Below, piece by piece: positions 1-7,073 of a stretch of DNA of 8,670 bases. Each line of letters begins with the position of its first letter. Within the stretch, counting starts at the first letter, position 1. The notes under the pieces were generated by a model. It had not been told where the DNA came from, did not search any database, and saw only the letters and a list, made by a program, of their open reading frames with translations. The translations under genes and the position numbers were made by a program. Source of the stretch: Vicinamibacterales bacterium (GTDB lineage Bacteria > Acidobacteriota > Vicinamibacteria > Vicinamibacterales > UBA8438); contig JASLOY010000023.1 in assembly GCA_030745255.1 (NCBI GenBank), positions 7,440-16,109 of the forward strand, given 5' to 3'.

Positions 1-160
1 CCCCCTGCATAAAAAACACACAGAATCCGGGCCCGGCGTTGAGGGGTTTTTTTTTTGCTACGCGCACGAGCTTTTGCGCGTAGCAACCCCCCCCCCCCGG
101 GGTTTGCGGGGCGCGGGGCCGACACCCCGGCGCGTGACCTCGCCCTGGAAGCACAGGCCG
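1..160. other. Non-coding, low-complexity leader region
   Basis: No convincing gene is present. The stretch holds an A6 run (11-16), a GGGCCC-centred palindrome near 26-35, T10, the 12-bp inverted repeat, C12 and a G/C-rich segment up to the start of the cytochrome gene. Homopolymers of this length occur nowhere else in the window. A promoter for the operon would be expected here or further left, but I cannot identify -35 and -10 boxes with any confidence. Confidence 0.55.
55..86. repeat. Perfect 12-bp inverted repeat (hairpin) with 8-nt loop
   Basis: TTGCTACGCGCA (55-66) is the exact reverse complement of TGCGCGTAGCAA (75-86), with an 8-nt loop. It is preceded by T10 (47-56) and followed by C12 (87-98). 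It lies 74 nt before the cytochrome ATG. Order and strand do not fit a standard intrinsic terminator, because the T run precedes the stem on the plus strand and becomes an A run after the stem on the minus strand. It may be a leader hairpin, a protein-binding palindrome or a repeat-family element; its function is unknown. Confidence 0.6.
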
Positions 161-2923
161 ATGAAGACCCCGGCGCTGTCGCACGTCCTCGTTGCGGCCT
201 GCATCGCGCTGCTCCTGAACTCGGCCTACCTCGCCGCATTTTCCAGCCCGACGCTCTGGTACTACGCGAACGTCGCGGTGCATCCGTTGCTCGGCTTCGT
301 CCTTGCGGTTGCCGTCATGCCGGGCGTGTGGCTGCGCCGCCGCGTCATCGGTTCGCTGGCCGCGGCCGGTCTCATTGGTGTCGGCGTAAGCCTGCTGCTG
401 GGTCTCGTCGTGCTGGTCGTGGGCGCCACGAGGCCGTACCGGCCGATCCTCTACGCACACGTGGCGACGGCAACGATTGGCTCTGGGCTGCTGGCCGTCC
501 ACATTTGGCGAGTGGCAAGTGGGAGCAGAGCCACGGTCCGAGCCGTGCGTGCCGCGGTCGGCGTCGCATTCATTGTCGCCGTGACGGCAGCCGGCGCGCC
601 GACAGCGCGGGAGGCGGACCGGCGGCACACGTATCGGGTGGAAAACCCGACGTCGATCCCCACCAGCATGGAAGAGGAGGGCGCCGGCGTCGATAGCCCG
701 TTTTTTCCCTCCTCAGCCGACACAACCGTTGGCGGCCTCATGTCGGCCGACTTCCTGCTGACGAGCGAGTCATGCGGACGGTGTCACACCGACATCTACG
801 AGCAGTGGAACTCGTCGGCGCACCACTTCTCGTCGTTCAACAACCAGTGGTACCGCAAGTCGGTTGAGTACATGCAAGACCTGCTCGGCACCCAGCCATC
901 GAGATGGTGCGCCGGTTGTCATGACCAGGCACTGCTGTTCAACGGGCGGTTCGACCGTCCGGCTCGAGAACAGATCGACACGCCGGAAGCGCAGGCCGGA
1001 CTGGGGTGCGCCTCGTGCCATTCGATTGTGCACGTAGCGAGCACAATGGGCCAGGGCCACTACGTGATCGAATACCCGCCGTTGCACGATCTGGCCACGA
1101 GTGACAATCCGCTGCTCCAGCAAATGCATGACCTGCTGCTGGCTCTGGCGCCTGAACCACACCGGACGACGTTCCTCAAACCGTTCCACACCGAGCAGAA
1201 CGCGGAGTTCTGTTCGCTGTGTCACAAGGAACATCTCGACGCTGCGGTAAACGGGTATCGGTATATTCGCGGGTTCGACGAGTACGACAGCTGGCAGGCG
1301 TCTGGCGTCTCCGGACAAGGCGCCCGCTCCTTCTACTATCCCGAGCGGTCGCAGACATGCAGGGACTGCCATATGCCACTCGTGCCGTCGAGCGATCCGG
1401 CGGCCGAGAACGGCTATGTACGGTCGCACCGGTTCCCTGGTGCGAACACGGCGCTGCCGTTCGTCAACCACGACGCGGAGCAGTTGAAGGTCGTGCAGGA
1501 CTTCCTGCAGGATGGCCAAATCTCGGTCGACGTCTTCGGGATCACCCGGGTCGCTGAGACGAGGACGGCGGCCGAGTCGCGTGCCGCCGGTGTGACGGGA
1601 GACACGCTCGCGCCGCTCGACGGGATTCCTGTCGTCGTCCGTCGCGGAGAGTCCGTCCGTGTGGAAGTCGTCGTGCGCACACGCAACGTCGGCCATGACT
1701 TCCCGGCCGGCACCGTCGACGCCTTCGACGTATGGGTGGAGTTCGAGGCGGTCGACGACCGAGGACGCGTCCTGCTGCACAACGGGGCGGTGTCTGGCCA
1801 GGGGGCCGGACCGGTCGATCCCGGCGCGCACTTCTACGGCAGCCTGCAGCTCGATGAGCACGGCAACCCGATCAACAAGAGAAACGGCTGGATGACGCGC
1901 TCGATCGCCTATACGCGGCTGATTCCGCCTGGCGCCGCCGACACGGTGCACTACCGAGTCGATGTGCCCGACGATGTCGGCGACCGCATCGTCTTGCGGG
2001 CCAAAGTCAACTACCGCAAGTTCGCATGGTGGAACACCCAGTGGGCCTTTGCCGGCATGCGCGACCCGTCGCAGCAGAATCCGCGCGTGACGCGCTCCTA
2101 CGACGATGGCGCGTGGGTGTTCAGCGGTGACACGTCCGACGTCTCGGGGCAGATCAAGGCGATACCGAACATCCCGACCACGGTGATGGCTCACGCGGAG
2201 GCCTCCGTGTCGGTCATCGACCGGGATGCGGCCCTTCCGGAGTTCACGCCGTCTTTGAACGTGGCGGACCGGGAACGCTGGAACGACTACGGCATCGGTC
2301 TGCTGCTGCAAGGCGACCTGAGGGGTGCGGAAGCGGCCTTCCGAACCGTGATGGCGATCGACCCGACCTGGGCGGACGGCCCGGTGAACGTGGCGCGGGT
2401 GCTGCTTCAGGAAGGCGACGTCGAGGCGGCAATATCGATGCTCGATCGGGCACTGGTCCTCGCGCCACGTCTCGCGCGGGCGCATTTCTTCGTTGGTACC
2501 GCGCTGAAGACACTGGGACAGTATGACGAGGCGCTGGTCCACCTGCGAGTGGCCCTCGAGCAATATCCTCGCGATCGTGTCGTGCTCGGCCAGGTCGGTC
2601 GCATTCAGTTCCTGGAGCGGCGATTCGAGGAGGCGATCGCGACATTTCAACAGATTGTCGCGATCGATTCGGAGGATCGCGAAGCGCACTACAATCTGAT
2701 GCTGTGCTATCGGGCTGCCGGCAACACGGCCCTCGCCGCCCGAGAGCAGGTGCTCTACGAGCGGTTCAAAGCGGATGAGGCGGCGCAAGCGATCACCGGG
2801 CCCTACCGACTTAGGTCTCCAGATGTCAACAACGAGCGGCAACCGGTCCACGAGCATCGCCAGACGCCCGAGCCCGCGTCGGGGTTTGTCGATCGGCTTG
2901 CGCCTGCCACCATCGAGGATTGA
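161..2923 (+). CDS. Membrane-anchored pentahaem cytochrome c with C-terminal TPR domain
   Basis: The 920-residue product should carry electrons on the periplasmic side of the membrane; partner and direction are not known. Five hydrophobic segments lie at about residues 7-27, 34-56, 62-89, 95-116 and 131-147. Arginines at 59-61 and 117-130 fit a topology with the N-terminus inside and the bulk of the protein outside. Five CxxCH haem c sites follow, with first cysteines at 205, 250, 283, 351 and 400, and many extra histidines (221, 222, 291, 300, 309, 323, 334, 343, 358) could be distal ligands. The first part resembles cytochrome c554-type multihaem proteins. A beta-rich region (about 490-625, with NVGHDFPAGTVDAFDVW) comes next, then about five TPR units (about 705-872), usually protein-protein contacts. 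I chose ATG 161, with GGAAG at 147-151, over TTG 74. The TTG start would add 29 Pro/Arg-rich residues from a low-complexity stretch in front of the first membrane helix. The family call is firm; function is inferred. Confidence 0.88.
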   Translation: MKTPALSHVLVAACIALLLNSAYLAAFSSPTLWYYANVAVHPLLGFVLAVAVMPGVWLRRRVIGSLAAAGLIGVGVSLLLGLVVLVVGATRPYRPILYAHVATATIGSGLLAVHIWRVASGSRATVRAVRAAVGVAFIVAVTAAGAPTAREADRRHTYRVENPTSIPTSMEEEGAGVDSPFFPSSADTTVGGLMSADFLLTSESCGRCHTDIYEQWNSSAHHFSSFNNQWYRKSVEYMQDLLGTQPSRWCAGCHDQALLFNGRFDRPAREQIDTPEAQAGLGCASCHSIVHVASTMGQGHYVIEYPPLHDLATSDNPLLQQMHDLLLALAPEPHRTTFLKPFHTEQNAEFCSLCHKEHLDAAVNGYRYIRGFDEYDSWQASGVSGQGARSFYYPERSQTCRDCHMPLVPSSDPAAENGYVRSHRFPGANTALPFVNHDAEQLKVVQDFLQDGQISVDVFGITRVAETRTAAESRAAGVTGDTLAPLDGIPVVVRRGESVRVEVVVRTRNVGHDFPAGTVDAFDVWVEFEAVDDRGRVLLHNGAVSGQGAGPVDPGAHFYGSLQLDEHGNPINKRNGWMTRSIAYTRLIPPGAADTVHYRVDVPDDVGDRIVLRAKVNYRKFAWWNTQWAFAGMRDPSQQNPRVTRSYDDGAWVFSGDTSDVSGQIKAIPNIPTTVMAHAEASVSVIDRDAALPEFTPSLNVADRERWNDYGIGLLLQGDLRGAEAAFRTVMAIDPTWADGPVNVARVLLQEGDVEAAISMLDRALVLAPRLARAHFFVGTALKTLGQYDEALVHLRVALEQYPRDRVVLGQVGRIQFLERRFEEAIATFQQIVAIDSEDREAHYNLMLCYRAAGNTALAAREQVLYERFKADEAAQAITGPYRLRSPDVNNERQPVHEHRQTPEPASGFVDRLAPATIED
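2634..2666. repeat. 11-bp perfect inverted repeat inside the TPR-coding region
   Basis: CGATCGCGACA (2634-2644) is the reverse complement of TGTCGCGATCG (2656-2666), with an 11-nt loop. It lies in the fourth TPR and may simply reflect codon choice for repeated Ala-Ile/Ile-Ala-Asp words in GC-rich DNA. Confidence 0.4.
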
Positions 2924-2963
2924 AGAGTATCCTGATGTGCATCTCGGCTGACGACATTGGCAC

Positions 2964-2973
2964 GGAAAGGAGG
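2964..2973 (+). promoter_or_regulatory. Strong Shine-Dalgarno that sets the GTG start of dehydrogenase copy 1
   Basis: GGAAAGGAGG is followed by a 6-nt spacer and GTG 2980. The same frame is open back to a TTG at 2920 overlapping the previous stop, and has an ATG at 2935, but neither has a comparable ribosome site. Those starts would bury the signal peptide behind 15-20 more residues. The GTG is therefore the preferred start. Confidence 0.8.
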
Positions 2974-2979
2974 CACCTC

Positions 2980-5028
2980 GTGCTCACCAGACACGGCCTC
3001 GATAGTTCGCGCTGCACGGACCGCCTGGGGCTCGTCGGCAGCGGCCGGACAGGATGCGCGAGGGTGGTCGTTCTTGCTGCCCTCTGGATCGTGTTCGGGG
3101 CCACACCGGCAATAGCCGCACAGGAGGGCGAGTGGCTGGCCTACGGAGCCGACAAGGCCAACACCAAATACTCGTCCCTTGACCAGATCGGGCGGGACAA
3201 CGTAGACGACCTGCGAATCGTCTGGCGTCAGTCGACCATCCCGGACGAAGTGCGGCAAGGCAACACGATGCGGGCCCCGGTGGCCTCGCAAAACGCTCCC
3301 TTGATGGTCGGCGGGAGCCTCTACGTCAGTACGGGTCTCGGCGCGGTCGCCGCGCTCGACGCCACCACCGGAGCGGTCGTCTGGGTCGACCAGCCGCCAC
3401 GAGAGGAGCCGTCGAGACGGCGTGGCGGGGCAACTCGAGGTCTCGGCTACTGGAACGACCCGGACGGCGATGACGAACGGATCATCGCCCTCATCGGTGC
3501 GTCGCTGGTCGCGCTCAACGCGCAGACCGGCGAGCGGTATCCGGACTTCGGCGAGGCTGGCGAGGTCGATCTGCGACAAGGCTTCGATCGAGGGCCGGTC
3601 GATGGATTCCGGTGGCAGTCGGCCCCACTCGTCGCAAACGATGTCATCATCGTCGGCTCGGCGGTGGCCGGCGATTACACGAATGCCTCGATGCCGGCAA
3701 CCAAGGCGGGTGTCCCCGGAGACGTCCGCGGCTTCGACGTCCGTACCGGCGAGCAGCTGTGGATCTTCCACACCGTGCCGCAGGACGAAGAGGCCGGAAC
3801 CGAGACCTGGTTGACCCCGGTGAACGAAGACCGGCCCTCATGGGAATACAGCGGGGCCGCCAACATGTGGTCGACACCCAGCGCCGACGAAGAGCTCGGT
3901 TACGTCTATCTGCCGCTCACGTCGGCGACCAACGACTACTACGGCGGCCACCGGCCCGGCGGCAACCTGTTCGCCGAGACCCTCGTCTGTCTCGACACAG
4001 TGACTGGCGAGCTGGTCTGGTACTTCCAGGCGGTCCATCACGGCCTCTGGGACTACGACTTTCCGGCGGCGCCCAACCTGGTCGACATCACGGTCGACGG
4101 CCGGCTGATCAAAGCGGTCGCCATCGTCAGCAAGCAAGCCTTCACGTATGTCTTCGACCGCGTGACCGGCGAACCGGTCTGGCCGATCGAGGAACGGCCG
4201 GTGCCGAGTGGCGACGTGCCGGGCGAGTGGTACGCGCCGACGCAGCCGTTTCCCACCCGGCCGGAGCCGTTCGACACGCAGGGGGTCTCGGTCGACGACC
4301 TGATCGACTTCACACCGGAGCTGCGTCAGGAGGCGCTCGAGATCCTCAGCAACTACGTGTACGGGCCGATCTTTACGCCGCCGACGCTCATCGACGACCG
4401 GCCGGGCGGAAAGAAGGGCACGCTGCAGATGCCGGGCACCTCCGGTGGCGCGAACTGGTCTGGTGCGGCGATGGATCCGGAGACTGGGATTCTGTATGTC
4501 ACGTCGCACCACAGCCAGGTATTTGTGGGTCTGGTCGAGCCCGACCACCCGCGTTCGGACGTCACCCTGGCGCGCAAGGAGTACAAGTTTGCCCAGGGGC
4601 CACAGGGCCTTCCACTCTTCAAGCCGCCGTATGGGCGCATCGTGGCGATCGACCTCAACACGGGAGAGACCCGCTGGACCGTCGCAAACGGCGACGGCCC
4701 CAGGAACCATCCCGCCATTAGACACCTGAACTTGCCCCCGCTGGGGCAAGGCTACAAGGCGTCGCCTTTGTTGACGAAGAGCCTCCTGTTCGTCGGCGAA
4801 GGGGCCAGGGCGGGCGCCGTCGCCCCGCCACTGCTCTGGGGAGGCATCGGCGGCAAGATGTTCCGCGCCTATGACAAGGCAACCGGTGAGGTGGTCGGGG
4901 AGCTGGCTTTGCCGGGTGGGACCACCGCCGCACCGATCACGTACATGGTCGATGGGAAGCAGTACATCGTGGCGACAGTCGGTTGGGAGGACATGCCGAG
5001 CGAGTACGTTGCGCTGGCACTCCCCTGA
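2980..5028 (+). CDS. Secreted PQQ-dependent dehydrogenase (glucose-dehydrogenase-like quinoprotein), copy 1
   Basis: A 682-residue quinoprotein expected to oxidise a sugar or alcohol in the periplasm with PQQ and a divalent metal. The start is GTG 2980, placed 6 nt after a strong Shine-Dalgarno (GGAAAGGAGG). A long signal peptide ends near residue 47 (PAIAA^QEGEW). The mature protein looks like an eight-bladed PQQ propeller and follows the propeller part of E. coli Gcd: WLAYGADKANTKYSSLDQI near 52-70, RGLGY at 153, VHHGLWDYD with Asp358, SKQ with Lys385, GANWSGAAMDPETG near 490, and a C-terminal APITYMVDGKQYIVATVG. The 27-residue gap from Asp358 to Lys385 equals the gap I recall between the Gcd catalytic Asp466 and Lys493. 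It lacks the Gcd membrane domain, any CxxCH and any vicinal Cys pair, so an external electron acceptor is needed. The start lies 56 nt after the cytochrome gene. Fold and cofactor are well supported; the substrate is unknown. Confidence 0.9.
   Translation: MLTRHGLDSSRCTDRLGLVGSGRTGCARVVVLAALWIVFGATPAIAAQEGEWLAYGADKANTKYSSLDQIGRDNVDDLRIVWRQSTIPDEVRQGNTMRAPVASQNAPLMVGGSLYVSTGLGAVAALDATTGAVVWVDQPPREEPSRRRGGATRGLGYWNDPDGDDERIIALIGASLVALNAQTGERYPDFGEAGEVDLRQGFDRGPVDGFRWQSAPLVANDVIIVGSAVAGDYTNASMPATKAGVPGDVRGFDVRTGEQLWIFHTVPQDEEAGTETWLTPVNEDRPSWEYSGAANMWSTPSADEELGYVYLPLTSATNDYYGGHRPGGNLFAETLVCLDTVTGELVWYFQAVHHGLWDYDFPAAPNLVDITVDGRLIKAVAIVSKQAFTYVFDRVTGEPVWPIEERPVPSGDVPGEWYAPTQPFPTRPEPFDTQGVSVDDLIDFTPELRQEALEILSNYVYGPIFTPPTLIDDRPGGKKGTLQMPGTSGGANWSGAAMDPETGILYVTSHHSQVFVGLVEPDHPRSDVTLARKEYKFAQGPQGLPLFKPPYGRIVAIDLNTGETRWTVANGDGPRNHPAIRHLNLPPLGQGYKASPLLTKSLLFVGEGARAGAVAPPLLWGGIGGKMFRAYDKATGEVVGELALPGGTTAAPITYMVDGKQYIVATVGWEDMPSEYVALALP
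4072..4104 (+). repeat. 33-nt near-identical segment shared by the two dehydrogenase genes (first copy)
   Basis: This stretch encodes PNLVDITVDGR just after the WDYD motif. It matches 6117-6149 in copy 2 at 32 of 33 positions; the one difference is a third codon position (CTG against CTC). It reflects the paralogy of the two genes, and agreement at nearly all silent positions suggests a fairly recent duplication, local gene conversion or strong shared codon preference. Confidence 0.7.
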
Positions 5029-5031
5029 GGT

Positions 5032-5041
5032 GGGAGGGGGG
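5032..5041 (+). promoter_or_regulatory. Shine-Dalgarno for dehydrogenase copy 2
   Basis: GGGAGGGGGG sits in the 17-nt gap between the two dehydrogenase genes, with the core GGAGG (5033-5037) 8 nt before ATG 5046. It supports this ATG over upstream in-frame starts lying inside copy 1, such as GTG or TTG codons near 4983. Confidence 0.75.
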
Positions 5042-5045
5042 AACG

Positions 5046-7073
5046 ATGCGAAGACAGTCTGTCCGTGTGGTGGTCGTCTGCGGCTGCCTCCTTTCAATCG
5101 GCGTATTCGGCCCGTCTGCGCGCGCCCAGACCGGTGCGACGGATGGCGAATGGCGCAGCTACGGCGGGGACCTCGGGAGCACGAAGTACTCACCACTGGA
5201 CCAGATCGACGAGACCAACTTTGCCGATTTGCGAATCGCGTGGCGCTGGCAATCGGTCGATCGCTCGATCGACCTGGAGCCGTTGCGGCAACGATATGCC
5301 GAGACGGGTCTCGGCGCGCGATATGCGATCGGCATCCAGTTTCTCAACGCGACGCCGCTCATGGTAGGCGGCGTGCTGTACCTGTCGACTCCCCTCTATC
5401 AGGCCGCGGCGATCGATGCCGGCACCGGTGACACGTTGTGGGTGCACGACCCGGAGAGCTACCTGGGGGGACTCCCCCCGCATCGGTTCAACTCGCGGGG
5501 CGTGGCCTACTGGACCGACGGCGCGGAGGCTCGCGTGCTGTGGGGCACCGGTGACGGCTATCTCGTCGCGGTCGACGCGCGTACCGGACGACCGCGCCGC
5601 GACTTCGGCGACAACGGGCGCGTCGATCTCCGGGAGGGGATTCCCCGGGCCGGGCGGGGCACCACCGATCATCGGGGTCGTCAGTGGATCGGCTTGAACT
5701 CGCCGCCGGTCATCGCCCACGACGTCGTCGTCACACCCACCATCATCTCGGACTACCCGATCACACAGGAGGCCCCGCCGGGCTGGATCAAAGGGGTCGA
5801 TGTGCGCACCGGCGCGACGAAGTGGACGTTCCGCACGGTACCCCAAGCGGACGACTTTGGCGTCGAGACGTGGCTGAACGATTCGTGGAGATACTCGGGC
5901 AACGCGAACGTCTGGTCGATGCTCAGCGTCGATGACGAGCTGGGGTATGTCTACCTGCCGACCGGGACCCCCTCGAACGACTATTACGGCGGTCATCGTC
6001 TCGGCGACAATCTCTTCGCCGAGAGTCTCGTGGCGCTCGACATCGTGACCGGCGAACGCATCTGGCACTTCCAGATGGTGCACCACGGGCTGTGGGACTA
6101 CGACAATCCTGCCGCACCCAACCTCGTCGACATCACGGTCGACGGCCGGCGAATCAAGGGCGTGGCGCAGGTGACGAAGCAGGGCTTCACCTACGTGTTC
6201 GATCGGGCCACGGGCGAACCGGTGTGGCCGATCGAAGAGCTCCCCGTGCCGCCGGCCACGATGCCGGGCGACGTCGCATCACCCACCCAGCCGTTCCCGA
6301 CCAAGCCGCCACCCTTCGAGTACCTGGGTGTGACGATCGACGACCTGGTCGACTTCACACCCGAAATTCGGGCCATGGCGGTCGAGGCGGTCAAGAACTT
6401 CAGACTCGGACCAATCTACACGCCCCCTACGCTGGCGGTGGACGGCGGGCTGCAGGGTACGATTCAGCGGCCGAGCGCCGGTGGGGGCGCAAACTGGAGC
6501 GGTGCGGGGGTGGACCCCGAAACCGGGTTGCTCTACGTGCCGTCGACAAACGCGATCTCCGTGCTGAACTACTTCACGCCGGACCCGGCGCAAGGTGGCA
6601 ACCTGCGGTTCACGTGGACGGCAGCGCGCCCACCTGGCCAGGGCTCGGCTGGCGCCCGTCAACAGCCTCGCATGCCGCAGGGCCTCCCACTGCTGAAACC
6701 GCCCTACACGCGTATGACGGCCATCGATCTGAACCGGGGTGAGCATGCGTGGATGGTGCCAAACGGCGACGGCAACCGTGTCCGCAACCATCCATTGCTC
6801 GCCGACCTGGATCTTCCGCCGCTGGGCGGAGATGGACGCGGCGGCCCGCTCGTGACGAAGACGTTGCTCGTCAGCGCCCTGACGGCGGGCGGCACCGACG
6901 ACGGACCACGGCTCGTGGCACGCGACAAAGCCACGGGCGAGGAGCTCGCGTCGGTAGATCTTCCGAGCGGCGCTCTCGGCACACCGATGACCTACATGTA
7001 CGAGGACACCCAGTACATCGCGCTGACGGTCGGGGGAGACATCCCTGAGTTGATCGCGTTTGCCCTGCCATGA
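5046..7073 (+). CDS. Secreted PQQ-dependent dehydrogenase (glucose-dehydrogenase-like quinoprotein), copy 2
   Basis: A 675-residue paralogue of the preceding dehydrogenase, with the same expected periplasmic PQQ chemistry. ATG 5046 follows a purine-rich Shine-Dalgarno, 17 nt after the stop of copy 1, so the two are almost certainly co-transcribed. A clean signal peptide spans residues 1-27 (PSARA^QTGA). Shared landmarks are GEWRSYGGDLGSTKYSPLDQ near 34-53, RGVAY at 151, HHGLWDYD with Asp351, TKQG with Lys378, GGGANWSGAGVDPETG, and the C-terminal PMTYMYEDTQYIALTVGG. The Asp-Lys spacing is again 27. I find no cysteine at all in the mature chain, and no haem motif. Differences from copy 1 cluster early in the protein, where about 25 residues are added after IAWRW, and around residues 500-545, which hold a Gly/Pro/Gln-rich insert (ARPPGQGSAGARQQPR). 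These loops may set a different substrate or partner. All residues expected for activity appear present, so it is not a pseudogene. Confidence 0.9.
   Translation: MRRQSVRVVVVCGCLLSIGVFGPSARAQTGATDGEWRSYGGDLGSTKYSPLDQIDETNFADLRIAWRWQSVDRSIDLEPLRQRYAETGLGARYAIGIQFLNATPLMVGGVLYLSTPLYQAAAIDAGTGDTLWVHDPESYLGGLPPHRFNSRGVAYWTDGAEARVLWGTGDGYLVAVDARTGRPRRDFGDNGRVDLREGIPRAGRGTTDHRGRQWIGLNSPPVIAHDVVVTPTIISDYPITQEAPPGWIKGVDVRTGATKWTFRTVPQADDFGVETWLNDSWRYSGNANVWSMLSVDDELGYVYLPTGTPSNDYYGGHRLGDNLFAESLVALDIVTGERIWHFQMVHHGLWDYDNPAAPNLVDITVDGRRIKGVAQVTKQGFTYVFDRATGEPVWPIEELPVPPATMPGDVASPTQPFPTKPPPFEYLGVTIDDLVDFTPEIRAMAVEAVKNFRLGPIYTPPTLAVDGGLQGTIQRPSAGGGANWSGAGVDPETGLLYVPSTNAISVLNYFTPDPAQGGNLRFTWTAARPPGQGSAGARQQPRMPQGLPLLKPPYTRMTAIDLNRGEHAWMVPNGDGNRVRNHPLLADLDLPPLGGDGRGGPLVTKTLLVSALTAGGTDDGPRLVARDKATGEELASVDLPSGALGTPMTYMYEDTQYIALTVGGDIPELIAFALP
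6117..6149 (+). repeat. 33-nt near-identical segment shared by the two dehydrogenase genes (second copy)
   Basis: This is the partner of 4072-4104, with one silent mismatch. It encodes the same PNLVDITVDGR next to the PQQ-site Asp351 of copy 2. Confidence 0.7.

Noticed and set aside
26..56. Intrinsic terminator made of the GGGCCC palindrome and T10
   Set aside because: The palindrome has no loop, and about ten bases separate it from the T run, so it does not form a standard terminator stem next to a U tract.
39..67. Sigma-70-type promoter with TTGAGG as the -35 box
   Set aside because: No acceptable -10 box lies 16-18 nt downstream; that position falls in the GC-rich palindrome arm.
74..160. 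TTG 74 as the start of the cytochrome gene
   Set aside because: It would start inside the 12-bp palindrome and add a Pro/Arg-rich stretch encoded by the C12 tract before the first membrane helix; ATG 161 has a usable ribosome site and gives a normal membrane N-terminus.
770..2857. A 695-codon open frame on the minus strand opposite the cytochrome gene
   Set aside because: It is antisense to a gene with five CxxCH motifs and TPRs, is rich in Arg/Val/His low-information sequence and has no recognisable domain; it is a by-product of high GC.
3612..4721. A 369-codon plus-strand frame inside dehydrogenase copy 1
   Set aside because: Its translation is dominated by Arg, Ala and Gly with no motif, while the overlapping frame carries the full quinoprotein signature.
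3838..5196. A 452-codon minus-strand open frame across both dehydrogenase genes
   Set aside because: It spans the junction of two well-supported plus-strand genes, and its translation is Arg-rich without any recognisable domain.
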